DNA from: Edaphochlamys debaryana
Taxonomy: Eukaryota; Chlorophyta; Chlorophyceae; Chlamydomonadales
Length of the DNA stretch: 64,000 nt
Reading direction: 5' to 3'
Assembly: GCA_016858145.1 (NCBI GenBank)
Contig: JAEHOE010000029.1
Location: forward strand, 1 to 64,000
In this document: positions 46,705-58,200 of the stretch, piece after piece
Layout: each line of letters begins with the position of its first letter
Numbering within the stretch: the first letter of the stretch is position 1
Position numbers and translations under genes: made by a program
The notes under the pieces: generated by a model
Databases searched by the model: none
Told to the model about the DNA's origin: nothing
Seen by the model: only the letters and a program-made list of their open reading frames with translations

Positions 46705-47037
46705 GGCTGCACACTCTGTTCACAGGCCCAGCGGGCTGATGCCGGTCCAGGTCAAAGCATAGCAGGAGCCCTTCACGAGTCGCGGGTTGAGTCGTGCAGC
46801 AGGTATCGGTCTGAGCAATCCTATGAGGCGATTATGCGGGACTGGCCGGGGAGGGTGCACAAGCACCCGGGTACGCGTGCCGGTTCGCTGCATGCACCTC
46901 AGCAGCCCCCTCAACCCCGGGACCCCCCCCTCTTTTCCCATACTCTTGAATTGCTCCCTCTCCCTTCGTGATAACCCCTAAGTCTCCTGAGTGATATTCT
47001 AGACGTTAGCTCGTCCCCATAAGGCGCGCATGCCGCC
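46705..47037. promoter_or_regulatory. Shared divergent promoter region of IFT121 and NAA25
   Basis: Only 333 bases separate the IFT121 ATG (minus, 46704) from the NAA25 ATG (plus, 47038), and this must include both 5' untranslated regions. A bidirectional promoter is likely. No clear TATA box or recognised ciliary-gene element was identified. Confidence 0.6.
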
Positions 47038-50000
47038 ATGTCCGCGAAGCGCAAGGACCAGAATGCTTACGAGAACAAAGTGCGACCGATCTATGATGCG
47101 CTGGACTCGCGGAACTTCAAGGTGCGTCGCCTGCCTGAGCGACCGAGTCACGGCGCGCCGCATTCCTTATCCGCTTCGCTGTATGCTTTGGCCCGATTGG
47201 ATCGCCACATCGCCCAATTGCTGTAGTCTGCACTGAAGCTGTGTCAGCAAGCGCTCGCAAAGTACCCGGACGATGCGCTCATCAAGACGCTCAAGGCGAT
47301 CGGCTTGGACCGCACGGGCAAGAAGGAGGAGGCCAGCCAGGTGGGCCGCGAGGAGTCGTGGCGTGCAGATCAAGTTAACGCGCGAGGCGATTGGTTCTCG
47401 GGCCGTGATCGCGGGCCACTGGCGGGCTGGCGGCTCGGGGCAGGGGTTGCGCGGGCGCACCAGCCCAGGTCCGTGTCACTGCCCTGCTCTCTCGGTACCG
47501 TTACCCCACCTTCATCACGCCACCCCCTTGGCAGTCGGTACAAGGGAGACCGTCGTGAGGACTGCCCGCGCCGAAGCTCACACCCGCGTACGCCCTGCCT
47601 GCCTTATGCAGAGACCCCCGCCAAAACTGTTCGTTCGCGCTGCCCCTCTCCCCGCCCCGTGCCACAGCTGGCGGATGAGGTTGCAGCCACCACCCCCACG
47701 GATGACCAGGTGAGGGTTTGGAGGAGGGGGGGGAGGAGCTGGGGGGTGTTCTGGAGGGGCAAGAATGGCAGACGAACAGGTGAGGGGGAGAGGGGGTGTA
47801 GGGGTGGGGCGGCGTGATGGGGGTGGGGGTGTGCTGAGGCGGAGAGCAACGGGGCAGCAACAGAGCGCCCGGGCCCGGGCCCGGGCCCCGGTACGGGTAC
47901 GGGTCCGGCTCAAGGTCGGGGCCCGGGTCCTGTTCCAAAAGGGCCACCACGGCCGCCTGGCGCTCCCGCGGCAGGGGCAGCGGCCCAGGGACCAGGAGGG
48001 GCACAGCTGCCGCCCAGCGCGTTCGCAACAGCTGCGGCGGCGTCGGGGCCCTGCGGCTGGCCAGTGGCCAGCAGATGGAGCGGAGCCTGAAGCCCGCCAT
48101 AGGTTGGAGGGGACGAGGCGACCGCCCCGGGCCGCCTGGACTTGACTCCCCCCCTTTGCCGCGCACGCCCGATCCCCTCGAATACCCCTGCCGCGCACGC
48201 CCCTCCCCGCCTTCCACGCCCAGTCACCAACACCCCCCTGCCGCCCCCCCCCCCCCCGTCTCGCAGGTGCTCCGGCTGACTGCCATGGTCATGCGGGCGG
48301 GCGGGCGGCTGAGTGCCATCACAAAGATGTGAGGGGGGCCGGGGCGAGGCGGAGGGGAGGTTTGGAAGAGGAGGATCGATGGAAGAAAGGAGGCATTGGG
48401 TCTGGAGTAGTTTCGGTTGGGCGCCGGTGTGGACGTACCGGCATCAAAGGCGGGGCCAGGGTCAGCTGTGCACCCAGGGGCCAGGGGGGGTCGTGCAGGC
48501 GGGGGCGGGAGGCTCGGACGTTTCGTGGCAGGCGGCCTGTGAGGGAGGTGGAGGCCGCCGCCCCAGATCGAGCTTGCGGAGGGCTCGCCAAGCTCACCTA
48601 TTGCCCATCCGTCCGCCGCGCCGCTCCGCTGCCCCCTCTCTCCAGGTACGAGGCCGCTGCTGCAACCGCGGCCGCCGCCGGCCCCGCGGCCGCTGAGATG
48701 GCCATCAACCTCACACACGAGGTGTTCGGGGCGCACGTGAGGTGTGTAAGGGCCTGGGGAAGGCCGGGTGGAGGGTCCCGAGGGTACGCGGTGGGTCGAG
48801 ACGGGGGACCCTGTACGGGTGCTGCCGGGGCAGGGGTGGCTCAGCCCCGCCCGGGGCTGGGGTTGAAGCTGAAGAGGGGCGGTGGCGGGTACTCCTGCGC
48901 ACTCGAGTCACGCGCGCCCTCCGCCCACTGCCTTTTGTGAGCTCTGTCACCTGGCCCCACCCCGGCCCCCGCCCCTCCAGGGAGTGCTCTTACGTGAAGC
49001 AGCAGCAGGTGGCCCTCAAGCTGACTAAGGCGGCGGCGGCGGCGGCGGCGTTTTCGCCCACCGGTGTGTCCGGGGGCGTGGGGGGCCGGGGCGTTGTGGG
49101 TCAGGGTCGGACATCAGACGGCACGCTAGTCTTGCTGGAGTCCGGGGCAACGAGGGGGACCGGGCGCGGACAAGAGAGGATTCAAGGCTCTGGGCAATGG
49201 TAAACGCTGCAGCTCTGCCCGAAGTGCAGCTCCGTCTTCTTCAATGCCCGCCCTATCAACCCATCACCCCCCTCCTCGCCAGGCGGCTTCGGCTTCACCA
49301 ACCACCCCACCGGCCCGGGTGTGCCGGGGGAGCTGCGGTACAGCTGGTGGGTGGTGCTGTCCATCCTGCTGCAGGTGGGTGACGGTTGGCGGTTGGGCGG
49401 TTGGCGGTTGGGGGAGTGGCGGGTTTCGGGGATGCGAACGGTGGGCTCGTGTGGTACGTTAGAGGCTGGGACCGGGGGTGGGGGCGCGGTCGCGAGCGCG
49501 CTATGGGTAGGTCGAGTGGGCGTGGGTTGTTAATGTTGCTGGCAAGGGCGAGGGCCGTTGATCGTTGGTCGTTGGTGGTTGGTGGAGCACGTCACCACCC
49601 GCCCCTGCCCCATCCTCCGGTGCGCAGGCCCGGGCTGCCCTCAAGGCAGCAGCCAGCGGCCGCCCCGCGCCGCCAGGCCAGGTGGGGCAAGCGGCGGTGG
49701 GATAGCGTCAGGGCTGGAGGGTAGTTGACCGAATCGGGCCGGGAGGCAGCGCAGCAGCCGCAGGGGCTGGGCAGATCTCTCAGCAGCAGCTCTCAATCCA
49801 GACTCTCCAGAAAGGGGCATGCGCCGATGTCCATCGCTCGCCCCACGCCCTCGCTGCGCCCTCCCCTCCTTTCCTTTGCAAGCTATGCTTTCCTGGTGCC
49901 GGCGCGATCCCGCTCACCAGCAAATAGGCTCACACCTCCCCCCTCAACCCCCCAGGTCCCCCCCGTGGCTCTGGAGCCGTCTAAGCTGCTGGCGCTGGCG

Positions 50001-53000
50001 GAGGGCATGGTGGCGCGGCAGGTGGGGGGGGGGGGAGGGGAGGGGGAGGGGGAGGGAGGGGTTACGGAGGATTTGGGGGGGAGGGCTCGTCACTTCCCTT
50101 CCCTTGTTACCGGTACGACTCGTGGCTTCCGAGCACCCCTCCCCCCCATCACAACTCCCTTGCCCGGGCTACAGCGATCTATGTGCCGATCAGCTCAAGA
50201 ATGTACCCCACCCCACCCCACCCCATCCTTTCCTTCCAAACCTCCCCCTCGTCCTCCCCACGCCCAATCCCCCCTCATCGGTTTCCAATTCGTTCAAGCG
50301 ATCACCCCCAACCCCCCTCCCCCCCCCAGGCCTCTAAGGACAAGCGCCTGGAGGGGTACGAGGCGGCCATGGTGTACGTGGATCTGCTCCTGGCGCAGGT
50401 GGTTGGGGCGGTTGGGACGGTTGGGACGGTTGGCGGGTAGGACGGTTGGGACGTCGTAGCCCCTGGTGATGGGGTCATCAGCTCCTTCGTGCACTCGGGG
50501 CTGGGCCCTTGGCGGCTTGGGATCGGCCAGCAAGACCGTTGACGGTTGACGGCTGCCCTTTCCTCCGTACTCCGTACTCCTTCCTAACCGAATCTCCGTT
50601 GGCCGTTGGCGCAGGGCAAGGCCGCGGACGCGCTGGCGCTGGTGTCTGGCCCCCTGGGGGAGTCCGCCCTGCGCATGCCGGGGGAGCGGCTGCAGCTGCG
50701 GGCGGCGCTGGCGGCGGCGGCGGGGGACCCGGGGGCGGGGGCGGCGCTGCTGGCGGAGGGGCTGCGGGCCAACCCGGATGACTGGGGGGCGCTGTGCCTG
50801 CTGCTGGACTGCCTACTGCCGGGAACCGCGCCGGGGGCACAGAGGTGGGGGGGGCTGATGGGGCCCTTTCTCCTGCTTGGAACAGCATCTCCCCCACCCA
50901 CACCGCCCCGCCCTTTCCCTCCCCCCCTTCCAGCTCGGGCCACTTCTTCCCTCAGCACCCCCTCCTGCTCATCAGCGGGGGGCTGGCGGAGCAGCTGCCG
51001 CCCAGGGGAGCGCCGCTGCCGGAGGGTGCGTGTGCGGAGGGGGAGGGGTGTGTAGGGAAGCGGGACAGGGGGGGGCAGTAGGGAAGCCAGGGGCGTCGCT
51101 GCATGTGGGTGGGCGCGAGGCTGGCGGGCAGCACGTGGGGGCAGCACGGTACCGGAGTCATGGGGGTGGGCTGAATGCGGTGGGGCAGGGGGCGGAGTCT
51201 GTCCAAACCGTGCGAGCTTCACGCCTTCCCCACCCCCACCCCCTTCCCTTGCCCCTCAGACGGTGGTGCCTCCCCTGAGGCCTTTGAGCGGGCAGAGGCC
51301 CTCATCCAGGTGGGGGGGGGGGAGGGTCAGGCAAGGAGGCGGGGACTGAGGGGATGGAAGCGCGTGGGATGCACACATGGGGGGTGGAGGAACATGGTGG
51401 GGGATGCACACATGGGGTAAAGTGAAGAGCGACGGCGAGCGGGGAAGGAGCGCGGGATGGGAAGGGGGCCTCAGTAATCTGATTCCCTGTCCGCCTCCCC
51501 CCCCCTCTCTCCCCCCCCCCTCTCAGGAGCTGGTGGCTCTCAGCCGCCAGGGGGGGCCCGAGGGGGCCCCTGCCTCGGCCTCGGCCCCTGGGGGGGGCAG
51601 GGCCATGACCATGCGGGGCCCGGACCTGGCGCTGGTGAGGGGGGAGGAAGGAGAAGGAGGGGGGCCAGAGGAGGTGTCAGGGCACAGGGTGATGAGGCCA
51701 CATACCCACGCACGCCCCCGGTCCCCTACCCACCCGCCCCCCAGGTGGAGCTGGCGGCCCGGCGGCACCGCGCCTGCCCCACCCCCGCCAGCGAGGGGGC
51801 CGTGGCGGCGGCCGTGCTACAGTATTTCAAGCGGTGGGGCCAGGGCGGACAAGGACGGGGACAGGGGGGCCGACGCGCCGGAGAGGAGTGCTGCCAGCAT
51901 CAAGCCTGCATTGCCGAACCGGCATGTGGAGTGGGGATTGCGAGGCGGATGCGCGCGTGCTGCTAGATTGAAGTCGGGGGTCTCGCGATGCTGACTACCG
52001 TAACCAGAAAGGGGATCGCCTGGCACCCCTGCGCGGCGACGTGTCGTGTACGGCGCATCAACCACCCGCATGTGGCACGTGCTGCTCACGTGTGCGCCCG
52101 CAGGTACGGCAGCCTGGTCAGCTGCGCCGTAGACCTGCGGCCGTACGTGTCGGCGCTGTCGGAGGCGGCGGCGGAGCGCCTGGCGGCGGACGTGGCGGCG
52201 GCCGCCGCCGAGGGCCCGGCGGCGGCGGAGGGCGGGTCCAGCCCCAACGCGGCGGCGCTGGCGGCGCTCCGGCGGCGGGTGTGCGCAGCGCAGGTGGGGA
52301 GTGAGGGTTGGCAAGTACGGGGTGGGAAGCGAGGAGTTGGGGAGCAGAGACTTGGGGAGTTGCGGGGCCACGGGAAATAGATGTGCTGGGGGACGGGGAC
52401 TGTGCTTCGGGCCCCCCTGGCCCTCTCGCCCCACCGCAGCGGAGCCGCCTCCCGGGAAGGTACGCGCGCTTCCCTCAGGGGCGGACCATTGCTAAGGCTC
52501 CGTAACGTTCGTGGCTGTGTTTTCCACCGCCTCCAAATCCACCCTCCCTCCTCAACCCCCCGCCCCCCCAGGTCCGTGACGACTGCGGCCTCCCCCGCTT
52601 CCCCTCCGCCGCCGCGGCGGTGGCGGAGGCGGGGGCGCTGCTGGCCACCTTCCGCCAGGCACAGCCGCTGCAGGTGGGGGGGGGGGGAAGGGGGGGGGGG
52701 GGGAAAGGCGGGATTGGGGAGGGGATTGGGGATCGGGATCGATGCGCGGCTGATGCGTTTGGGGAGGCTGGGATGCCAGCTGGTTTGCGCCAGCTAACGG
52801 CCAACTGCCAACCGCCAACCGCAGGAGGGCCTGGACGAGCGCGAGCGCGGCGCCGCGGACGAGCTGCCGCCCCTGGCGGCGGCGGCGCTCGTCACCGCCG
52901 CCGCCCTGGCGCCGTCCGACTCCGCCGCCGTGCCGTACCTGCTGAGCGCTTACGTCATGCTTACGGACGTCGTACGGCGGAGGCCGTACAGCGGCGCGGC

Positions 53001-56000
53001 GCGCATCGCCGCCGCCTCCATCGCGGGCCTGCTGGCGGCGCCGGCGGCTGCTGCTGCTCACCTCATGAAGCTGGACATAAAGCACATCCAGGTGAGGGGG
53101 GGGGGGCGGCACGCTGAAGGTTTCAGTACACTTGCCCTTGCAATTCCTCGGAGACTCGTGGGGCCTGTGCGCTGCCTGCGTAGTAGCAATTTGCCGCGTT
53201 TGTATACCCATCCCGGTGGTCCCGAGTGCACCTGCCGACCCCTCCCTTCCCCCTATCCCCAATCCCTTATCCCCTATCCCTTATCACCATCTGCCCCCGC
53301 CCCCCCCCCCCAGATGGACACGCTGGGCTCCCACCTGCTGCTGCCCCCCCTGCTGGCGTGGCCCGACACGTCAGCACCGGCCGCCGGGGCCGCACCCGGC
53401 GGCGTGCCGGAAGCAGGTGGGGGGGGGGCCGGGGGGCAGGGGTCCCGGAGCTGTGCGGGGCGGCGGGGCAACACCGCTCTGGGCGGGGCCCTTGGGCTAG
53501 GTGCATGCCATCCCCAGCCCCACACCACACCAGCTACACCCTGCTCCCCTCCCCACCCCTACACCCACCCACCCACCCACCCACAATGCCCTATCTCCCT
53601 TCGCCACTGGTTATTTCAAGACGCTCAGTAAGATTAGCCCCTCCCCCAACCCCAACCCACCATGCCCCCTCCCCCCCCCAGCCCCCGCCCCCGACCGCTC
53701 CCCCCTGGCCCGGGCGCTGCGGGACACCCGGGCGCTGTTCGAGGACCACGGCCGGGACGCGGGGGAGACCACCTTCACGGCATACAACCACGGAATGTAC
53801 ACCAAGGTGAGCACGTGCCGTACGCCGTACACCGTACGCCTGTGGCAGTACGACAGTAGTTCCACTTCTGCCGCACCAAACCCCCCACCCCGCCCCGGTG
53901 ACGCGATCCCGCTCACCCAACCACCCCCAAGGTCCTGGAGTTTGGGGCCCTCCGGGAGCGCCCCACACGCCGCACGCACACACGACCCAAACACATGCTG
54001 CCATCCGCTGACACCCCCAACCGCCTCCCCGTTACTTTCCCCCCCCCCACTCCTTCTCTCCTTATTTGGTACGAATGTAACCCCCGTTACTCCTCCCCCC
54101 TTCCCCTCAGGTCCTCGAGTTTGGGGCCTTCCGGGAGCGCCTGGCGGCCGCCCACTCCCTGGACCTGGTGCGGGCGGAGGCGGCGCTGGCGGAGGCGCTG
54201 CGGGCAGGCGGCGGCGGAGGCGGCGGCGGCGAGGCCAGCGGCGGCAGCGGAGGCGGCGAGGCGCTGCGGGCGGCGGCCGTGGCGGCGGCGGAGGCCCTTC
54301 CGGTGGAGGAGCTGCCGACGGCGGGTGGGCGGGGCGGAGAGGGGAGGGAGAGGGCGGGGGAGGGAGGCGGCGGGGTGGTGAGGTGGTGAGGGCACGGGAC
54401 CAGGCTGGCTTTGACCTGGTGTGGTGCCGAGGGACCCAGAAGACGTGGAAACGGGTCTCGATGAGTTGCGGGGCAGCGAACCGCACTGCTCCCTCCCACC
54501 GCCTCTTTCCCCGTCTTCCCCGAAGGCCCGCTCCTCTCTCCTTCTCCCCATCCCCCCATCGCTCAGACGCGCTCCGCTCCAACGCCGACCTCGCCCCTCC
54601 CTTCTTACTACCTCAACGCCATCTTATCTTATCTTATCTTTTCTTATCTTATCTTATTATTACCTTATCTGATGCTCTTCCCCCTCCCTTATCCCTTACG
54701 GCCTCAGACGCTCTCCGCTTCAACGCCGATCTCGCCTGCCGCCCCACGTGGCTCCCGCCCTGCCCCGCCGGGCCCAGCCTGCAACCGTCGTCCTGGTGGC
54801 GGGCGCGGGCGGTTGGCGCGCCAACGGAGGGCGGCCAACCGTCAACGGTCAACGGCCAGGGGTACGGCAGGCGCTGGTGGACGCCCACCGCCGCCGCCGA
54901 GGGCACGGCGCCCGAGGCGGCGGCGTGGCGGCGGGGCGCGGCGGCGGCGGCAGCGCATCGGTGGCTGCTGCCGCACGCAATTGCGGGCGCGCTGGGCGCG
55001 AGCGGGCCAAAGGTGGGATACCATATGGAGTCAGAAGCGCATAAGGCAATGAGTTGCGAGGCAGACGTCCGCATCAGCCCTCTTCCTTCGTCTTCGCTGC
55101 CCTCTCAGTTTAAGGCCCACGGGGACTGCGCTTACTGCCAGTGCCCTTTCCCCACCCGCCTCCACCACCACCCGCGTGTCTTCCCCGCTTTTCCCAGCTT
55201 AGCAATAAGTGCCCCTCTTTCCACCCCACCCCACCAGCTTCGAACATCCCCGCCCCGCCCCGCCCCGCCCCACCCCACCCCACCCCACCCCACCCCACCC
55301 CACCCCACCCCACCAGCTTCAAACATCCCCATCCCATCCCACCCCTCCCCACCCCACCCCACCCCACCCAGGTCCTGCCCCTGCGGGATGCAGTGGAACG
55401 GATGAGGGCGCTCCTGCCCGACCCCACCCCCGCGCCCGGCGCCGCTGCCGGGGGCGGCCCAGCGGGGGCCCGGGACCCAGATGCCGCCGTACGGGGCCTC
55501 GACGCGCAGCTGTACGGCGCCGCTCTTGCCGTACAGGTGCGCACGTGCTGTACGGCATGCGCATGAGGGGCTGCAGGGGCGCTTGGCCAGGACAGCTGCG
55601 CAACGCAAAGAAGCGAAACGCGCAAGGCCACTATAACATCTGCCAGGGTGCTAGCCCGCCAGTCAAGATAAGATCGCGACTCAACATCTGTCTTCACATC
55701 TGTCATGACGTATCTGATCTCCACGTATGCCGTACGCCCCCACAGGACGCCCTGTCATCCCTGTCAGCGGCGGTCGGCGGCGCCGCTGACGCCCCTGCCT
55801 CGGCCGCCGCCGCGAGCGACGTCAGCCCCGCCGACGCCGCCAGCTCGGCTGCCGCGGCCCTGACGGCGCTGACGGCGGCGGCGCGACAGGCGGCCTCGGC
55901 GGCGGCGGACGACGTATCCGCCGCCGCCGCGGCGGCGGCGGCGGGCGGCTGTGGCGGGTTCCTGGCGTGTGGCGGGCTGGGGCTGGCGGCCCACCTCCTG

Positions 56001-56823
56001 AGGGAGCCCCTGGCGGTGGCAGCAGCCTGCCTGCAGGTAAGCCCGACGCGCGGGGGGAGCTGCGAGGGCAAACGTGTGTGTATGTATCTCCGACGCGTGC
56101 TGGATCCCTCCCTATGGGGCGCCCGAAGGCAGACCGTAGCACCAAATACGTTCGCACGGCCATCCCTGCGATCCCTGAGCTAGCGAAACCTCAGTCCCCC
56201 ACCCCCACCCCCGCCACCGCCACCGCCACCCATCGGCCCTCAGTCCTGGCAAGCCTCCGTCAAGGCCCTCCGCAAGCGCCGGGCCAAGGCGGCGGCGGCC
56301 GACGGCAGCGTCGACGGCGCCGTCAGCGCCCTGGCGGACGCCCTGACGGCGGCGGCGGCAGAGCTGGCGGCGGCGGTAGGGGCCTGCGGCGACGCGCTGG
56401 CGGCGGCGACGCAGGCCGCGGCGGCGGCGGGCGAGCCGGCGGCGGCAGCGGGCGCGGCTGTCCAGTACCTGCTGGTGGGTTCCGGACGCTGAGGGGCCGT
56501 GGTTGGCACTTGAGGCTCGTGTAGACGCGATTGCTGTGTATCTCGACGAGGGCACGTTCTTACGGGGCAGTCGGAACAGCTTCTGAGGCTCCTTCGAAGG
56601 CGTTGGCTGCTTCTCTGCGCTGCTCATACCGGTATCTCACTCCCCTCTCTCTCCACCCCTCTCTCCCTCCCCCTCGCTCCCCCCCCCCCGTCAGGACCAG
56701 GGCCATGGCCCCATCCTCGGGGACGCCCCCCCCTCCCCCCTGGAGCCCTTGGCTCGGGAGCAGCGGGCCGTGCTGGCGGCGCTCAGCAGGCAGGCGGCGG
56801 CGCTGGCGGCGGCGCTGGCTTAG
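47038..56823 (+). CDS. NAA25: NAA25/MDM20, auxiliary subunit of the NatB N-terminal acetyltransferase, 1,150 aa
   Basis: TPR scaffold that anchors the catalytic NAA20 to ribosomes; NatB acetylates nascent Met-Asp/Glu/Asn/Gln N-termini. Twenty-six exons join in phase to 3,453 bases: 47038-47121, 47227-47340, 47668-47709, 48267-48328, 48646-48741, 48981-49063, 49283-49374, 49628-49681, 49956-50021, 50330-50398, 50615-50844, 50934-51025, 51260-51309, 51527-51634, 51745-51833, 52104-52293, 52572-52673, 52825-53091, 53314-53416, 53682-53806, 54111-54324, 54708-55012, 55372-55536, 55746-56036, 56244-56474 and 56695-56823. Family landmarks: VRPIYDALDSRNFK, LIKTLKAIGLDRTGK, VLQYFKR, LKLDIKHIQMDTLG and NHGMYTKVLEFGAFRERL. 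Human NAA25 is 972 residues; the extra length is mostly Ala/Gly-rich expansion, strongest after residue 700. The ATG at 47038 is preferred over 47030, which is in the wrong frame. Exon 22 carries sequence resembling an intronic motif (see findings). Confidence 0.93.
54620..54660. repeat. (TTATC)n repeat in a NAA25 intron
   Basis: About eight TTATC-type units, one interrupted, lie between the exon at 54111-54324 and the exon at 54708. This is the most AT-rich spot in the surrounding 10 kb. Confidence 0.9.
55256..55314. repeat. (CGCCC)n then (CACCC)n repeat in a NAA25 intron
   Basis: A pentanucleotide array lies in intron 55013-55371. It is bounded on both sides by near-identical CACCAGCTTC and AACATCCCC blocks, so the array sits inside a short direct duplication. 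Confidence 0.9.
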
Positions 56824-58200
56824 TCATGTCGTACTGTGCCGTACTTGTGCTGGGACGAGCGTCGCCGTCTTGCGCGCTGCACCGCTCTACGCAGGGGGCG
56901 GGGGGGGGCCAGGGCGGGCAGGCAAGGGAGGTCAGGCCAGGGGTGGTGGGGTTGGGGCCGGGCGGGGCAGGAGGGCTGGCGGCACTGGCCTCAGGCGTAC
57001 CCCTGCCCGTGCCGGTTGGCAGGCGAGCGCTGGGCGTGAGGTGAACTCGTGTGCTGAAGAAGGTCGGGTCGTGGTAAGAGAGCAGCCACGTGTTGCCCGG
57101 TCGTTCGGCTGCGGAGGTCTGGGATGTGGCAGGACCGAGGCGTCTCCTGTCGGACCGAGGTGGCGTGTGGTGGCTGTTGCACTGGGGCAGGGGGCAGGAG
57201 GTCTCGCGTGCGCCCCGCCGATCGCTCCGGGGACAGATGCCTGGCGTTCGGTCGGGGCTGAGCAGGGGTTTGAGCGCGCCAGTGTGCAGGCCGCGGACTT
57301 TACTTGACGACGGGGTCTAGGGTAGAAGAACATCAACGAAGCGAAGCCGGTCTAGGGTTTGGGGGTTGAGTCCCGGAGCGGCTTGTGCTCTCGGGGCCTG
57401 CGTGCGCATGCGTAAGGGGCGTAACTGGGGATTGGAGGGCTCCGGAGGGGCCGTGCTGCGTTCCGGCCGGCCGCCGGTGTGCGCATGACGCGGTGGGCAG
57501 GAGGAAGGCTGGCATGGAAGCCCGTGTCCCGGTGTCAGCTGTACCGGTTACCCAACGTCGTAATCCTGGCTACGCTGCACGGCCCCTGCGAGCATGGAAC
57601 CCCCGTCACGGCGCTGTACCACTGCGCCCCGTCACGGCGGTTCCGCGCATGCTGGCATGCCATGCATGGGCGCATGGCCCGATGCCCTTGGGCAGGTCCT
57701 CGACGTCATGCAAGACACCAAGGTGGATCATGCACATTGCAATGAACATTTCTCCATTGGCTGTTCTGGTCACGATCGAGGGGCTGGAGCCATTCGGCGG
57801 CCCTTGCAGCTGCCCAGCCCGCATGCTACCTCAGCTTTGCTTGCCAAAATCCTGCCTCTCTCTCTCTCTTGCCGGCCTCATGTTCTGCTATACCTGTCTG
57901 CCACTGTCTACCTGCCCCTGTCTACCAATCTGCCATGCACTTTAACCTCCAGCCTCCAGCCCCAACCCTTTTGTGTTTATTCTGACTGTATCCACGCACC
58001 CTCTACATCCACGCATTCCCCACAACCCCACTTGCCACACGCCTTCTGTTTACTGCAGCGCGATGCGAGATGCGCCCCCGCAGAGATAGGGGGTCAGACC
58101 AGCAAGCGCATCCCTGCGCCACTCGCGCGAGTGAGCAGTGCGCCAGCCACTCATGCACGCGCGCGCCGCCGCCTCCGCCGAGCGTCGAGAGCGCGGCCCT
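56824..58200. other. Convergent intergenic region between NAA25 and the glycosyltransferase
   Basis: It should hold both 3' untranslated regions. No TGTAA signal was found on either strand. A short CT repeat lies at about 57857-57870, and CTGTCTACC-type blocks recur at 57890-57935. Open frames up to 258 codons are extensions of NAA25 frames or GC-driven. No gene is called. Confidence 0.4.

Noticed and set aside
53501..55405. 634-codon continuous plus-strand frame over NAA25
   Set aside because: It reads through several introns. Only the parts at 53682-53806 and 54708-55012, plus possibly the 47-residue extension, belong to NAA25.
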